Below, piece after piece: positions 54,501-63,048 of a DNA stretch of 64,000 nucleotides. The position numbers and the translations under genes are program-made. The notes beneath the pieces are model-generated. The model made no database searches, had not been told where the DNA came from, and saw only the letters and a list, made by a program, of their open reading frames with translations. The stretch spans positions 1,054,001-1,118,000 of the forward strand of contig CAWCIY010000003.1 of assembly GCA_963795715.1 (NCBI GenBank). Reading direction: 5' to 3'. The stretch is from JAFEDN01 sp963795715 (GTDB taxonomy: Bacteria; Pseudomonadota; Gammaproteobacteria; Coxiellales; Coxiellaceae). The stretch's first letter is position 1, and each line of letters begins with the position of its first letter.

Positions 54501-54971
54501 CAGCAGCATGGAATAGATAAAAACATGAATGGAAGTAAATAATCCTAATTCCAAACCACGAACAAATCCTTGTACCGCATACGCTTTAACCAACCCCCAG
54601 GTACTTTTTAACAGAATAGACCGCTCTGCCGGTCTGACTCGCTTCCAAGTACTCTCTTTAGTTTCCAGTCCAATATCGTGGGCAGAAAGTAAAAGCCATT
54701 GTAATAATTTTTCTAAGGCATGATCCAAACTGCTCCATTTCATCCAAGAGCAAGCGCTGATTTCCTGTTGAAACAGCGTCATCAGATATTCGTCTTTAAC
54801 CCCAATGTCTTTACGCTCGATGTCCAGACCAGATAAAAAGCTATCCAACTCACCGTAATTCGGCTCTTCGCGCAGACGAAAATAACTACCGTCTTCTTTA
54901 CTTTGAATACTGATTGATGGCACTAAGGGGTGGTTGTCGGTATTGGATGTTGTTGTGTCTTCAAATTGCAT
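51591..54971 (-). CDS. Large leucine-rich-repeat protein, putative effector
   Basis: This 1126-residue protein has N-terminal helical regions with hydrophobic stretches (about 130-165 and 400-420). A long run of ribonuclease-inhibitor-type leucine-rich repeats covers about residues 540-900 (for example LTVLNICFPNVADAGMESLA, LEVVYLMGNNISA). A hydrophobic segment near 1070-1090 (VAGAMIVGMVGLSLLLY) precedes a short tail. AGGAGG precedes the ATG. The architecture resembles eukaryotic NLR-type LRR modules and LRR effectors of Legionella-like bacteria. The target is unknown. Confidence 0.8.
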   Translation of the reverse strand: MQFEDTTTSNTDNHPLVPSISIQSKEDGSYFRLREEPNYGELDSFLSGLDIERKDIGVKDEYLMTLFQQEISACSWMKWSSLDHALEKLLQWLLLSAHDIGLETKESTWKRVRPAERSILLKSTWGLVKAYAVQGFVRGLELGLFTSIHVFIYSMLLYRLVKLIQIGSTSLEEFRISFIGSDQKGIDSLVRLLAGLEAQWLKLILTSPLIIGGLQSISSLWRARRISPTVLKDYTQAIDAHLQKEGGCLRDGIYEYLPGISSARILSLSGKLQTLESLVRWDGRISSEQRRQIFDALCRVVLEGKKSTQLNALQYLAKIAHGVGFKDLLRLKKAGYLTEELITILYTKGKALELLTTLSEVKESQPSRSQKIYSFPQRLYRQYLLWWLLGLKTHVLKQQLPALLLKAAKLAIEFYFFQMIVISILEAIRCPDKPGFELGFGYSQYANLFTIPCYLQMVSQFRSINISEPIQQLVDQTQYFNLLGLNKLILYYKHLTGNEMVALFQSAENRGASFTELNIYDYFADSDMQSLAVYLNTSKVQTIILGCYSGDLTGGLGLTDQGLLYLIQVLPFMNQLTVLNICFPNVADAGMESLANVLNISQINRLHIHHANMGDKGGTQLAKALATMPAIDRIVLEGSRIGDETVHALAAVVQNTPNLGELWVDGNFITNAGAIFFARMIQNSSLPRVGLSSTNITDEGVIALTDAIMTLPKLQVLGIGSRSGDEGIITLVAQLNKTNVWYFEIDFNVFTPLGMAALARVLPTTKITYLELDYNGNLNNPESLTQLAQGIAASSLDTLIIWGNNMTDSVALLGPIFSNPNFEDFEIQNSNLTDADLIALTSFLPNSSLQMLWLSSNQIGDDGMSALAKVLPDTKITSLQLLNNYITDKSAKTLADVYPTTALEVVYLMGNNISADILYQVENYQWQVYCQDQLCHANAQNNSSTATLTSSDSSPMRRRPTDRGRNHLKPSYRYGVFDSYVRKESSKEITWGEGSFIEIIDDDHQATTTDIRTYSVGFNSGDFLSNLTLSALPASISGESTQSLLTPTVAGAMIVGMVGLSLLLYKNFTFVRSAVNTSCRLLQNGFDRTRDVLNTASNFYSFLPLKTAARTAQPTDSHLTTTSSYH

Positions 54972-55177
54972 ATCGGCCTCCTTTAATTGAAATACAAAGT
55001 TATCCAGGTTTTTACAACCATTCTATCCGCTGGGTGATCTATCAGCATCTGCAAAACTTTTCAGAGATGGCATGAATTGATGTCAACGATTAGCTGGAGG
55101 CGAAGGGTATACAAACGATTTGTAATCCACTTCATTGAACAACCACTGGATAACATGGTTAAAGATAAAATAAGTTT

Positions 55178-55555
55178 CTACCAGCGTTCCAGAAACCAAC
55201 ACGCTGATAACCACTGAAGATGTTGTAAGTGTTCGGTATCTCGAATGGATAAAAAAACGATTAGAGCATACAGTAGGGCGTTTTGAACGAGTAACAACCC
55301 GCTAATTAACCGCCCGTATATTTTTCGGCTTTTGGGGCGACCCCGATAATCTTCCAAACACAGCGCCAAAAATTCCTGGATATTTTTATTTCGATTGATT
55401 TGTTCCGGTTCTTGAGGGACATACACCGGTTCTCGACGCTCAAAACCCATGGGGGACTTTCGAGCGTGAGATTTTTGAATTGTCTCCTCCTGGAGAAGGG
55501 TTTCGTCCTGAATCACAATCAAATCATTCCTAAGTTTTTTAACCGATAATAACAA
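55178..55555 (-). CDS. Hypothetical protein with C-terminal membrane segment
   Basis: This 125-residue protein has a charged N-terminal region (EEETIQKSHARKSPMGFERR) and a hydrophobic segment at about 84-105. It overlaps the upstream peptidase gene by 37 bases and probably belongs to the same operon. No family is recognised. Confidence 0.5.
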   Translation of the reverse strand: MLLSVKKLRNDLIVIQDETLLQEETIQKSHARKSPMGFERREPVYVPQEPEQINRNKNIQEFLALCLEDYRGRPKSRKIYGRLISGLLLVQNALLYALIVFLSIRDTEHLQHLQWLSACWFLERW

Positions 55556-55959
55556 GCCGTTGATGATACCCCAAACCGTTGAGCTAATTCATCTATGTCC
55601 CGAATCAGCATCCAAAATCGGCTAAACACCATTTTGGGCATTAATAAGCTAGCGGTGAACCAATTGGCTTCTTGTTCCTGGTCTTTTTCATCACCGTCTA
55701 CCAGAGAATCCAGGTCTTGCCGATAAAAAATTTCGGAGGGTTTATTGGTGTGCAAATAGAAGTGACCTAGCTCGTGGGCTATGGTGAATACTTTACGGAA
55801 CCAGGGGTCACTTTTTTTAACGATAATCATGCGTTCTGTGCGATCATAAGAACCGGCAATATTCGGATTATCCCCTTCCCCTGCCATCAGCGTTAAACCC
55901 GCTTTCTCGATAATTTTATTCAAATCAATCGGAGGAATGATGTCTTCGCTACCTCCCAT
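55519..55959 (-). CDS. ImmA/IrrE-type metallopeptidase
   Basis: This 146-residue protein carries the zinc peptidase motif HELGH at residues 62-66, in the context FTIAHELGHFYLHTNKPSE, as in ImmA/IrrE proteins that cut repressors of mobile elements or stress regulators. It overlaps a 39-codon ORF upstream and a membrane-protein gene downstream. A typical Xre-type repressor is not seen next to it. Confidence 0.88.
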   Translation of the reverse strand: MGGSEDIIPPIDLNKIIEKAGLTLMAGEGDNPNIAGSYDRTERMIIVKKSDPWFRKVFTIAHELGHFYLHTNKPSEIFYRQDLDSLVDGDEKDQEQEANWFTASLLMPKMVFSRFWMLIRDIDELAQRFGVSSTACYYRLKNLGMI

Positions 55960-56068
55960 AGACCTCCCTAAGTAAATCCATGGTCAAACTTTCTATCGTC
56001 AGGATGCGTTCTTTACTTAAGGACATCGGGTGTTCTCCGTCGTCAATTCGTTTTGCCGCTCTCACCAT
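55949..56068 (-). CDS. Small protein (39 aa) overlapping the ImmA-like gene
   Basis: This 39-codon ORF has AAGGA about 8 bases before its ATG. It reads MVRAAKRIDDGEHPMSLSKE then RILTIESLTMDLLREVYGR, and its stop overlaps the peptidase start by 11 bases. The tight coupling supports a real gene, possibly the remains of a repressor or a small partner of the peptidase. Confidence 0.5.
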   Translation of the reverse strand: MVRAAKRIDDGEHPMSLSKERILTIESLTMDLLREVYGR

Positions 56069-56224
56069 GTGTTTTGTTCCTTAATTAAGTATATAAATTA
56101 TACGCTTATCCTTTGACTTTTTTCTTTACGCATTTCCATTAATATATAGACTTCTATCTTATTCTATTTAAGTATACAAAATTTCCTCAGAGTGTACAAT
56201 TCGTCGGGACTTTTTAATAAATGT

Positions 56225-56839
56225 TCACTTTAAAACCATTTGCCGCAAGTGCTCTATCGTATCAACCTCTAATTTCTTAAAGCCACTGGATTTCAGGTTA
56301 AAGACGGTGCGTATGCTCAAGTGCATGATTTCCGCAATTTCTTCGCTAGTTTTTCCGCGCACTAATAATAACATGACCTGGTACTCACAATCTGATAATT
56401 GTTTCAAGAGAGGGATTGCCTGTTTTCTGTGTAAATGCAGCCACTCTAAACCAAGATCGGGTTGCAAGTAGGTTCTGCCGCCATGAACGGTTTCAATCGC
56501 TTCTCGAAGAGAATACACGGAATCTTTGGCTAAAAAACCTTTGGCAGACGTGTGCATTAGACGTTGGAGTAAATGGTAGGGGTGAGTGGGCAGTAAATAA
56601 ATCAAAGGCGTTTGGGGGAAATGAGTAGAGACAAAATCACCGAGCGTCAGTGACAATCCATCTGGCAAGTCGGCGCTCAATAACACCATATCCGGTTGTT
56701 TTTGTCGAATCAATCGCTGACCGGATAGTCCATCTGCGGCTTCACCAATCACTTCGATATCAGAATTAACCAAACAGTTTTTTAATCCTAAGCGAAAGAT
56801 CGTGCTTTCATCAATCAAAACCACTTTAACGGTCATAGG
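56225..56839 (-). CDS. LuxR-type response regulator with atypical receiver
   Basis: This 204-residue protein has a receiver domain (VKVVLIDESTIFRLGLKNCL, residues 3-22) and a C-terminal LuxR helix-turn-helix (LSDCEYQVMLLLVRGKTSEE, about 145-165). The position of the phospho-acceptor Asp is Ser54 (VLLSADLPDG), so normal phosphorylation is unlikely. AAGGAG precedes the ATG at 56839. No histidine kinase gene is next to it. It overlaps the integrase relic region upstream on the other strand. Confidence 0.85.
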   Translation of the reverse strand, partial: PMTVKVVLIDESTIFRLGLKNCLVNSDIEVIGEAADGLSGQRLIRQKQPDMVLLSADLPDGLSLTLGDFVSTHFPQTPLIYLLPTHPYHLLQRLMHTSAKGFLAKDSVYSLREAIETVHGGRTYLQPDLGLEWLHLHRKQAIPLLKQLSDCEYQVMLLLVRGKTSEEIAEIMHLSIRTVFNLKSSGFKKLEVDTIEHLRQMVLK

Positions 56840-56854
56840 GTTCTCCTTGTATTT

Positions 56855-57289
56855 TTTGAATACCGGCTGTCGAGATAAAGAAATTTGCCAACTCCGGTGG
56901 GAATGGGAAGTCCGTATTCCTGAACTGGGAAATGTTTCGGTATTTATCATACCGGGAACCTGGGTAAAGAATGGTGATGACCGGCTGATTGTGTTAAATG
57001 ATCAAGCCCAGGAAATCATCGAAAAAGTGAGGGGTGCTGATCCGCTCTATGTCTTCACTTACAGAGACAGACCACTTTACCGCATGTTGAACTCAGGATG
57101 GAAAAAGGCACGGGAAATTGCGGGATTGAATGTGAGAGTGCATGACTTGAGACATACCTTTGGAGACGTCTACGTTCTGCGAGAATGAGTTTTGAGTATC
57201 AGCAAGACTTGCTGGGTCATCGCTCAACTAGAATTACCGCACATTACTGTGCTGCTGAGATAGGTGATCTTACTGGCGGCGGTCAATAA
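56855..57289 (+). pseudogene. Tyrosine recombinase (integrase) C-terminal relic
   Basis: The region reads GCRDKEICQLRWEWEVRIPE, then VRVHDLRHTFG and, after a shift near 57175, QQDLLGHRSTRITAHYCAAE. The catalytic Arg, HxLRH, LGH and Tyr of phage-type integrases can be recognised, but the N-terminal DNA-binding part is missing and a frameshift interrupts the gene. It lies 180 bases from a tRNA 3' fragment. Confidence 0.85.
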
Positions 57290-57469
57290 GATTTGCCGTA
57301 CTGAACGCATGCTCAGTACTCCGATCTTGGGGGCGCTGAAAAGGGAAAATCATGTAGCTGCACATACCTAGTGCAGTAACAATGTGTCGGGATGAAGCGG
57401 ATGTCCTGCAAAAGTCCCTGCGGTAAATTATTGAACAGTTGGAAAATCGCGTAAGTACTTGATTTTAAA

Positions 57470-57511
57470 TGGGCCGGCCGAGATTCGAACTCGGGACCAA
57501 CGGATTAAAAG
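57470..57511 (-). other. tRNA-Lys(TTT) 3' fragment, probable attachment site
   Basis: The minus strand reads a T arm (CCGAG-TTCGAAT-CTCGG), a 3' acceptor strand CCGGCCC-A and the anticodon loop CTTTTAA, that is the 3' half of a tRNA-Lys. The 5' half and CCA are absent. Together with the integrase relic this looks like one end of an integrated element. Confidence 0.7.
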
Positions 57512-58400
57512 ACAGGAGACCCCAACATAGGGTTTTCGATTTTAATCCAGTAATAGTGCTGTAACTTTTTGTTTTTAAATTTATTTTTTTAATCCGGACG
57601 CCCTTCACAATTTTGTATATTTTACTATAAAATCACTAAATCGCGACCTCTTATGACCCCTTGATTCCGGCAAAATTCCGGCAGGCATTTTTTGAACAAT
57701 TCTTCTTTTTTTCAAATTTTATCAAAATCACTGATTTTATGTCAGCGGTTCTGCGACACGATCAAGTACCCACCCAACCATAGTATGGACAGCATTATCT
57801 CAAAACTGGATGATGAGACCAAGGTGTAACTCGGCTGACTATCCGCATCAGCATCTCGGCTCGATCCTTCTTCAAAGAGATTGGTAGTTATACTATTCAG
57901 CAATTGAGGCGCTGAACAAAAGAAATAATTATCTATTAAGACTATGTGAAAGATTTAAACTTTTAGCAGCCAGCCCCAAAATGGATCACTAATGTTATGA
58001 AATCCACAAAGGTTATCAACGTCTTAGAGAAGTAGAGCTTGATATTGTCCGCATACTTCTTAAAATATGGAAATTGAAAACTAACTACCTCCTAATTAGC
58101 TAGCCAGAAGGCACCATGGGTAAGGTAATAGAATGCTTATTTATAAATTACAAAAATTCACCTATAAATGGAACTAATGTAAGTTACGAGGCATAAAAAT
58201 GGTTTTTGAAAACAACATGTAATAATTCTTAACAAAGGAATTATGGATAATTTTATATATCGATTTCGCTCGATACAAAATTTAATTGGCAAACACCAAG
58301 AACTTGAAAAACAAGAAATATATTTTTCCCCTTTTACCGAATTAAACAATCCCATGGAGGGATTTAAAGAAATATTTTGGAGGAACCCACCCTAGATTTT
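57512..58400. other. Gene-poor region
   Basis: No gene is supported in these 890 bases. Short frames around 57900-58370 show no family features. This is probably the remains of a mobile element. Confidence 0.5.
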
Positions 58401-58820
58401 CTATTTTACCCAAAATTCTATACAATAACCCAAATAATGAATAGCAAAAAGCAGAATTAATAAAATAAAAAAATAAAGAGAAATAATACAGGTATACGAG
58501 ACTACTCGTTCAATTTTACTAGCCTGAGATTTAAAATCGTAATTATCAAAAATTTTATTATGAGGAGCCTTCTTACGGTCAAAACCTATAGGAGATGAAA
58601 TTTTTATAGCGTATAAGAAGCTTCTAGAAAGTGGCTTCATCCCATACAGCATCCTTAAAGCACTTGAGAATTTTTTATCAAATTTAGGCGTCAAAAAAAA
58701 TCTTATTAATAAAACGCAAAATATACAAAGGGCCATAGATAAAACTATACAACCGATGAGAACTAAGTCGATAGTAACTCTAGATGAAGAAGGATCAGGA
58801 TTATAAGCTGGAAAGATCAC
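58401..58820 (-). CDS. Two-helix membrane protein, putative immunity, copy 4
   Basis: This 139-residue paralogue of the proteins at 10179, 10924 and 13373 starts MIFPAYNPDPSS, has two membrane segments and the motif FDNYDFKSQASKIERVVSY. It overlaps the truncated toxin gene upstream by 20 bases as in the other cassettes, but on the minus strand, 45 kb away. Confidence 0.65.
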   Translation of the reverse strand: MIFPAYNPDPSSSRVTIDLVLIGCIVLSMALCIFCVLLIRFFLTPKFDKKFSSALRMLYGMKPLSRSFLYAIKISSPIGFDRKKAPHNKIFDNYDFKSQASKIERVVSYTCIISLYFFILLILLFAIHYLGYCIEFWVK

Positions 58821-59562
58821 GAATTTTTTCCTTTAGCCAATCATATCCTTTTCCTCCCACCCATTCACCACCGTATTCAAAACTAACTGCTAATGCTGTA
58901 CTAACCAAAATTATGATCCAACCTTCTGGTCCAAGGCAAAATAACCCAACCACCACGGGTTCACCTAACCAACCTCCTATCATGCTTGCTCCAAATCCCA
59001 CGCTCTCTTCAGATAATTTCCTCTGCCAATCCCCATGCTTTTGGTAGGTGCTCCACACTTCCTCTGTTGCTAATCCAATATGTATACCTATGACACCTCT
59101 ATCTAATACTGTTGCTCGTTGCGCCATTTTGGTGATAGATTTAAATACTCCGATATCGACTACACTGGAATTAGGAATACCAGTTTTCCAACGTAGCAAC
59201 CATTTCTCGCGGTTATTCACAAATTCCAACTTGCGCATTCCTTCTCGAGTAACACGATCTTCTTTTAAATAGTGAGCAAATTTTTCCTTCAATTTACGAT
59301 GCGCTATTACATAAGCTTCTTTGGCCGCCGTCTTCAGTCCCTTCGGCGCTTCCAAGAAAGCTTTCAGCTTCTCCTCCACTTCCAGCATAGCAGTGGTCAC
59401 TTCTTTGGCATTTTCCGTTACATAATCGGCTACTTGTTCTACTCCGGTCAGCCCTATACCTTCAGCAGTGATTTTTGGACGATTTTCTTTTTCCATTTCT
59501 TGCAGCAACAAAGCAACACTTCCGGTTGTTTCTAAATCATGATCCTGAACTAATGAAGCCAC
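58801..59562 (-). pseudogene. 5'-truncated Hcp-linked toxin, copy 4
   Basis: The frame has about 250 codons from ASLVQDHDLETTGSVALLLQ to KEKIRDLSSL and corresponds to the last two thirds of the putative toxin, with the helical middle part and the hydrophobic LFCLGPEGWIIILVSTALAV. The LysM-like N terminus and hcp are missing; the sequence switches directly into a transposase relic. The toxin part itself has no frameshift. Confidence 0.75.
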
Positions 59563-59722
59563 TACATACGCCGCTTTAGTATTAGCCCAGTCTTGGCAAG
59601 CTAAGGGTAAAGGCTCTCCTATTCCGTTCCATAATTTCTCTATTAAATTTCGAAATCTCTTTTAAACGCTCATCCGCAAATCGGCAAGCCGATATCTCTT
59701 TATCTAGCCAATCCTGAGTCAT
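59563..59722 (-). pseudogene. N-terminal relic of a Tn5/IS4-type transposase
   Basis: In two frames the sequence reads MTQDWLDKEISACRFADERL and GEPLPLACQDWANTKAAY, matching the conserved N-terminal domain of Tn5-like IS4-family transposases. It is joined to the toxin fragment at 59562, so an insertion or deletion created the junction. Confidence 0.75.
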
Positions 59723-59763
59723 TTCAGCATCTTTGATCGCTTTCAATTCTGAAAAACATGTAA

Positions 59764-61224
59764 CTATTCAGCCCTTAATTGAGGTAAAGGTATAGCCGAA
59801 GAGGCTTGGATGGCATTTTCTAATGTAGTCAGCAGGTTAAGACCATTTTTCCGAAGTGTCGAAAGACAACCCCGGATTCTACAAAAAGCTTTTATGCCCT
59901 GCCAACTTCTGTAGCATCCCGATATTTTTTGCTGCACCTTAACCATGCGAATATCCCTTTCTGCCTGATTGTTATCAAAGGGAAGCGCGGGATCATACAT
60001 GAAGGCTAAAACAGACTGATTAAATTTCCTTAACCGCTCTAATAAATTTCTGGATGTGGATTGTTTCTGACGCCCTTTTTTCTTCTCATCAATTGCTGCT
60101 GGACATTCTGTGCGTCCTCTGTAAAGAATTCCCATATAACGCGAGCGGGTCCCTCTTAAAATTCGATCAGGTAATCGAGTCAATGTTTTCTGATAATGAA
60201 TCTCTACTTTGTGTTTTAAATTTAGTAATAATTTTTCTAATTTTTTCGCCCACTGCTGATTCTCTTGCTCCTGAACAAAAGTTAACTCACGCAAATGATG
60301 CGCATTACAAAGACTATGGCCACTACCATAATGAAAATAAGGTTTAAAGTGATCATGCACTAATATTCCTTTAAAATCCGGCAATAAACCTATTTCATCC
60401 AATGCTTCAGTACCGCGCTTAGTGTGAATATCGTAACAAGTCAATTGATTCGTGCTGGCCACATGCAACCAATTTCGCTGCTTCATGACACGTAAGCTGG
60501 TTTCATCCACATGTAGTTTTTTCCCGGCCTTTAATAGGTTTCTAATTTGTTCTTCCATCAGACTTAATTTCTTATAGGCGTGTTGTTTTGCATTAACAAA
60601 AGTCCCTACACTAATCCTTTGATGAAATACATCTTTAAAAAAATCATTCAATCGGTGGAACGGTAATAATTGATATTGATTCATGTAAACCATTAACGCT
60701 TTAATTCGATGGCCATATTGAGTCAGTTGGTTAATGCTTTTTGGCAAATCTCCTTGCGTCTCATAGCCGCAGCATGCACACATCTTCCTTTGTACTCGAT
60801 GTTCGGTTACTTCCACTCGTAAAATTGGAATATCAAATACTTGGCGTCGATCATATTCTCCCGCAACCTTTTCTAAATTTTCCCCACAATGCTCACAATG
60901 GTTCACTGAATATTCCACTATGTAATCCGGTGTGTCCGTAGGATTAAGACGATGGCCTACATGACCCTTTTGGCCACCGGCTTTTTTGCCGCTGTTTTTT
61001 CGACGAGATTTAGGATTCGGCCTACTCCCATGATCACTTGATGGGGGTTTACTACTATTTTGACTGTTCTTTGATAAACGATCTTTGAGGGCTTTAATCT
61101 GGGTTTCTAATTGCGGTATCTGGGCGCGTAATAGTCGGCATTGTTCCCAGAGTAAGGATAATAATTGATCCTTCTCTGCGTCCGTTAATTTTGATAAATC
61201 AGGTAGCTCATCCATTGCCTGCAC
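59764..61224 (-). CDS. IS66-family transposase (single-gene type)
   Basis: This 486-residue protein has an N-terminal coiled coil, KNSQNSSKPPSSD (about 52-64), a zinc-finger region (CEHCGE, CACCGYE) and the catalytic core with LHVDETSLRV (first Asp, about 237), GILVHDHFKPY (second) and FDNNQAERDIRMVKVQQKIS (Glu, about 410). It appears intact. I could not find its terminal inverted repeats; the right end may have been removed by the neighbouring element. Confidence 0.93.
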   Translation of the reverse strand: MQAMDELPDLSKLTDAEKDQLLSLLWEQCRLLRAQIPQLETQIKALKDRLSKNSQNSSKPPSSDHGSRPNPKSRRKNSGKKAGGQKGHVGHRLNPTDTPDYIVEYSVNHCEHCGENLEKVAGEYDRRQVFDIPILRVEVTEHRVQRKMCACCGYETQGDLPKSINQLTQYGHRIKALMVYMNQYQLLPFHRLNDFFKDVFHQRISVGTFVNAKQHAYKKLSLMEEQIRNLLKAGKKLHVDETSLRVMKQRNWLHVASTNQLTCYDIHTKRGTEALDEIGLLPDFKGILVHDHFKPYFHYGSGHSLCNAHHLRELTFVQEQENQQWAKKLEKLLLNLKHKVEIHYQKTLTRLPDRILRGTRSRYMGILYRGRTECPAAIDEKKKGRQKQSTSRNLLERLRKFNQSVLAFMYDPALPFDNNQAERDIRMVKVQQKISGCYRSWQGIKAFCRIRGCLSTLRKNGLNLLTTLENAIQASSAIPLPQLRAE

Positions 61225-61233
61225 AGTATCTCA

Positions 61234-61241
61234 TTAACATA
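61234..61241. repeat. Target site duplication, left copy
   Basis: The 8 bases TTAACATA stand directly before the IS element at 61242 and are repeated directly after it at 63041-63048. Confidence 0.9.
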
Positions 61242-63040
61242 GTAAATATTCGTTAAACCTCTCTTCCTCTTGAAAAAAACTCAATAATTGAATAAGTTTA
61301 CAACTCACAAAGCAGTGAAGTGAGTTGTAATATATGGAAATTGCAAACGAATTGCCCGCTCTACCATCGGAACTTACCGTGCCCTATTTCCTGCACGCCC
61401 GACTTGCGAATTTATATTCTGATCTCCAATTACGTCATAAAGAGCAAACATTAGAGATGATTGACTATAAGCACAAGGCTAATTACTGGGAAGCACAATT
61501 TCAGCAAGTTAAGAAGCGAGAAGTGGAATTGAATGATGAGCTTGAAGAATTAAAAGCAAAATTACGCAAAAGGGAACAGCAATTATTTGGCAGAAGATCA
61601 GAAAAAAATACCACGACACCCGAAAATAATCCTAATACCAGCCAAACAGAAAAATCTAAAAAGAAGCGTGGACAACAACCGGGTAGTCCAGGCCATGGGA
61701 GACGTGATTACGATCAGTTACCGACGACAGTTGAAGCAGTGCGTCTATCTGAAAAAGAAGCGCGCTGCTGTTGTTGTGGTTTATCCTACCAGGAATTACA
61801 TGATGACGAGACATCTGAAATATTAGAAGTCATCCATGTTCAGCCCCATCGTCGTATCATCAATCGAAAACGATACAAACGCCAATGTCGTTGTAAACAA
61901 AATCCTGATCCCCAGATTTTATTAGCGCCCAGTGCGGATCGATTAATCCCCAAGAGCAAATTGGGTCTATCGGTTTGGGCGTTGCTGTTGATCAATAAAT
62001 ATGAATATCAGCATCCCCTCTATCGGACCCTGGAACAGCTATCGAACCATGGGTTATCGCTGGCGATGGGAACGGTAACCGATGGTATGAAAAGAATATT
62101 ACCGCTGTTAATGCCGGTGTATGATGCCATAACGGAGCATAATGTGGCAGCGCATCATTGGCATGCCGATGAAACGGGTTGGAAAGTATTTGAAACCAAA
62201 GAAGGCAAAACCAATCACCGATGGTTTTTATGGATTTTTAAAAACGCAGAAAGTGTTGTCTTTAAAATCAGTGACAGTCGTTCCTCGTCAGTATTGATTG
62301 AACACTTTGGGGAATCCCATGAAGGGGGGATATTGAATGTAGATCGGTATGCGGCATATAAAGTGATTGCGAAATCAGGATTATTTATTTTGGCTTTCTG
62401 CTGGGCGCATGTCAGACGGGATTTTTTAAATCACGCCAAAGGCTATCCAGAGCAGGAAGCCTGGGGATTGTTGTGGGTTGAAAGAATTGCTCATCTTTAT
62501 CACATCAATCATCAACGGATAGAACACGAGCCCAATTCCAAACTATTTTTAGAGCACGATAAGCAATTACGGGCTGCCGTAAAAGAAATGGAAAAAATCT
62601 GTGGTGAAGAAATGAAGGACATGATGAAGCCCCCCTCTGCGCGCAAAGTGTTAGAGAGTTTACATGCGCACTGGTTTGGGTTAACTGTTTTTGTTGATCA
62701 CCCCGAAATTCCGATGGATAACAACCCGGCAGAGCGCGGGTTGCGTAGCAGTGTTATCGGCAGAAAGAATTATTATGGATCAGGCGCGGTTTGGTCGGCA
62801 CAATTGGCTGCCTGTCTGTTTACCCTATTTGAAACATTAAAACTGTGGAAGATTAATCCACATACCTGGTTGCTGACCTATTTTTATGACTGTGCAATAC
62901 AGGGAGGAAAGACGCCTGCTGATATCCGCGGGTATTTGCCATGGAACATGTCAAAGAAAGTCACAGCGGCTTTCTCATCCCCACCCGAACACCAACAACC
63001 TATTGAATCGGGTTGAGCGAGAGGTTTAACGAATATTTAC
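61242..63040 (+). mobile_element. Complete IS66-family element (1799 bp)
   Basis: Terminal inverted repeats starting GTAAATATTCGTTAAACC (22 bp, perfect) lie at 61242-61263 and 63019-63040. An 8-bp target duplication TTAACATA flanks the element on both sides, as IS66 elements make. One intact transposase gene is inside. The element is probably still mobile or recently inserted. Confidence 0.93.
61334..63016 (+). CDS. IS66-family transposase
   Basis: This 560-residue transposase has a long coiled coil (about 40-95), the QQLFGRRSEK motif near 88, a KKRGQQPGSPGHGRRDY basic stretch, zinc-finger cysteines (CCCCGL) and the catalytic residues in HWHADETGWKV (about 276), LNVDRYAAYKV (about 338) and MDNNPAERGLRSSVIGRKNY (about 463). 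No tnpA or tnpB accompanies it, as in the single-gene IS66 group. Confidence 0.95.
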   Translation: MEIANELPALPSELTVPYFLHARLANLYSDLQLRHKEQTLEMIDYKHKANYWEAQFQQVKKREVELNDELEELKAKLRKREQQLFGRRSEKNTTTPENNPNTSQTEKSKKKRGQQPGSPGHGRRDYDQLPTTVEAVRLSEKEARCCCCGLSYQELHDDETSEILEVIHVQPHRRIINRKRYKRQCRCKQNPDPQILLAPSADRLIPKSKLGLSVWALLLINKYEYQHPLYRTLEQLSNHGLSLAMGTVTDGMKRILPLLMPVYDAITEHNVAAHHWHADETGWKVFETKEGKTNHRWFLWIFKNAESVVFKISDSRSSSVLIEHFGESHEGGILNVDRYAAYKVIAKSGLFILAFCWAHVRRDFLNHAKGYPEQEAWGLLWVERIAHLYHINHQRIEHEPNSKLFLEHDKQLRAAVKEMEKICGEEMKDMMKPPSARKVLESLHAHWFGLTVFVDHPEIPMDNNPAERGLRSSVIGRKNYYGSGAVWSAQLAACLFTLFETLKLWKINPHTWLLTYFYDCAIQGGKTPADIRGYLPWNMSKKVTAAFSSPPEHQQPIESG

Positions 63041-63048
63041 TTAACATA
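63041..63048. repeat. Target site duplication, shared between two elements
   Basis: TTAACATA is the right target copy of the element at 61242 and lies directly before the left end of the next element at 63049. Confidence 0.85.

Noticed and set aside
57470..57560. A complete tRNA gene with an unusual insertion
   Set aside because: Only the 3' half can be folded; the bases before the anticodon loop do not pair and no D arm is present.
59562..59722. A new N-terminal delivery domain fused to the toxin of copy 4
   Set aside because: The motifs FADERL and ACQDWANTKAAY identify it as the N-terminal domain of a Tn5-like transposase, so it is a junction of relics.
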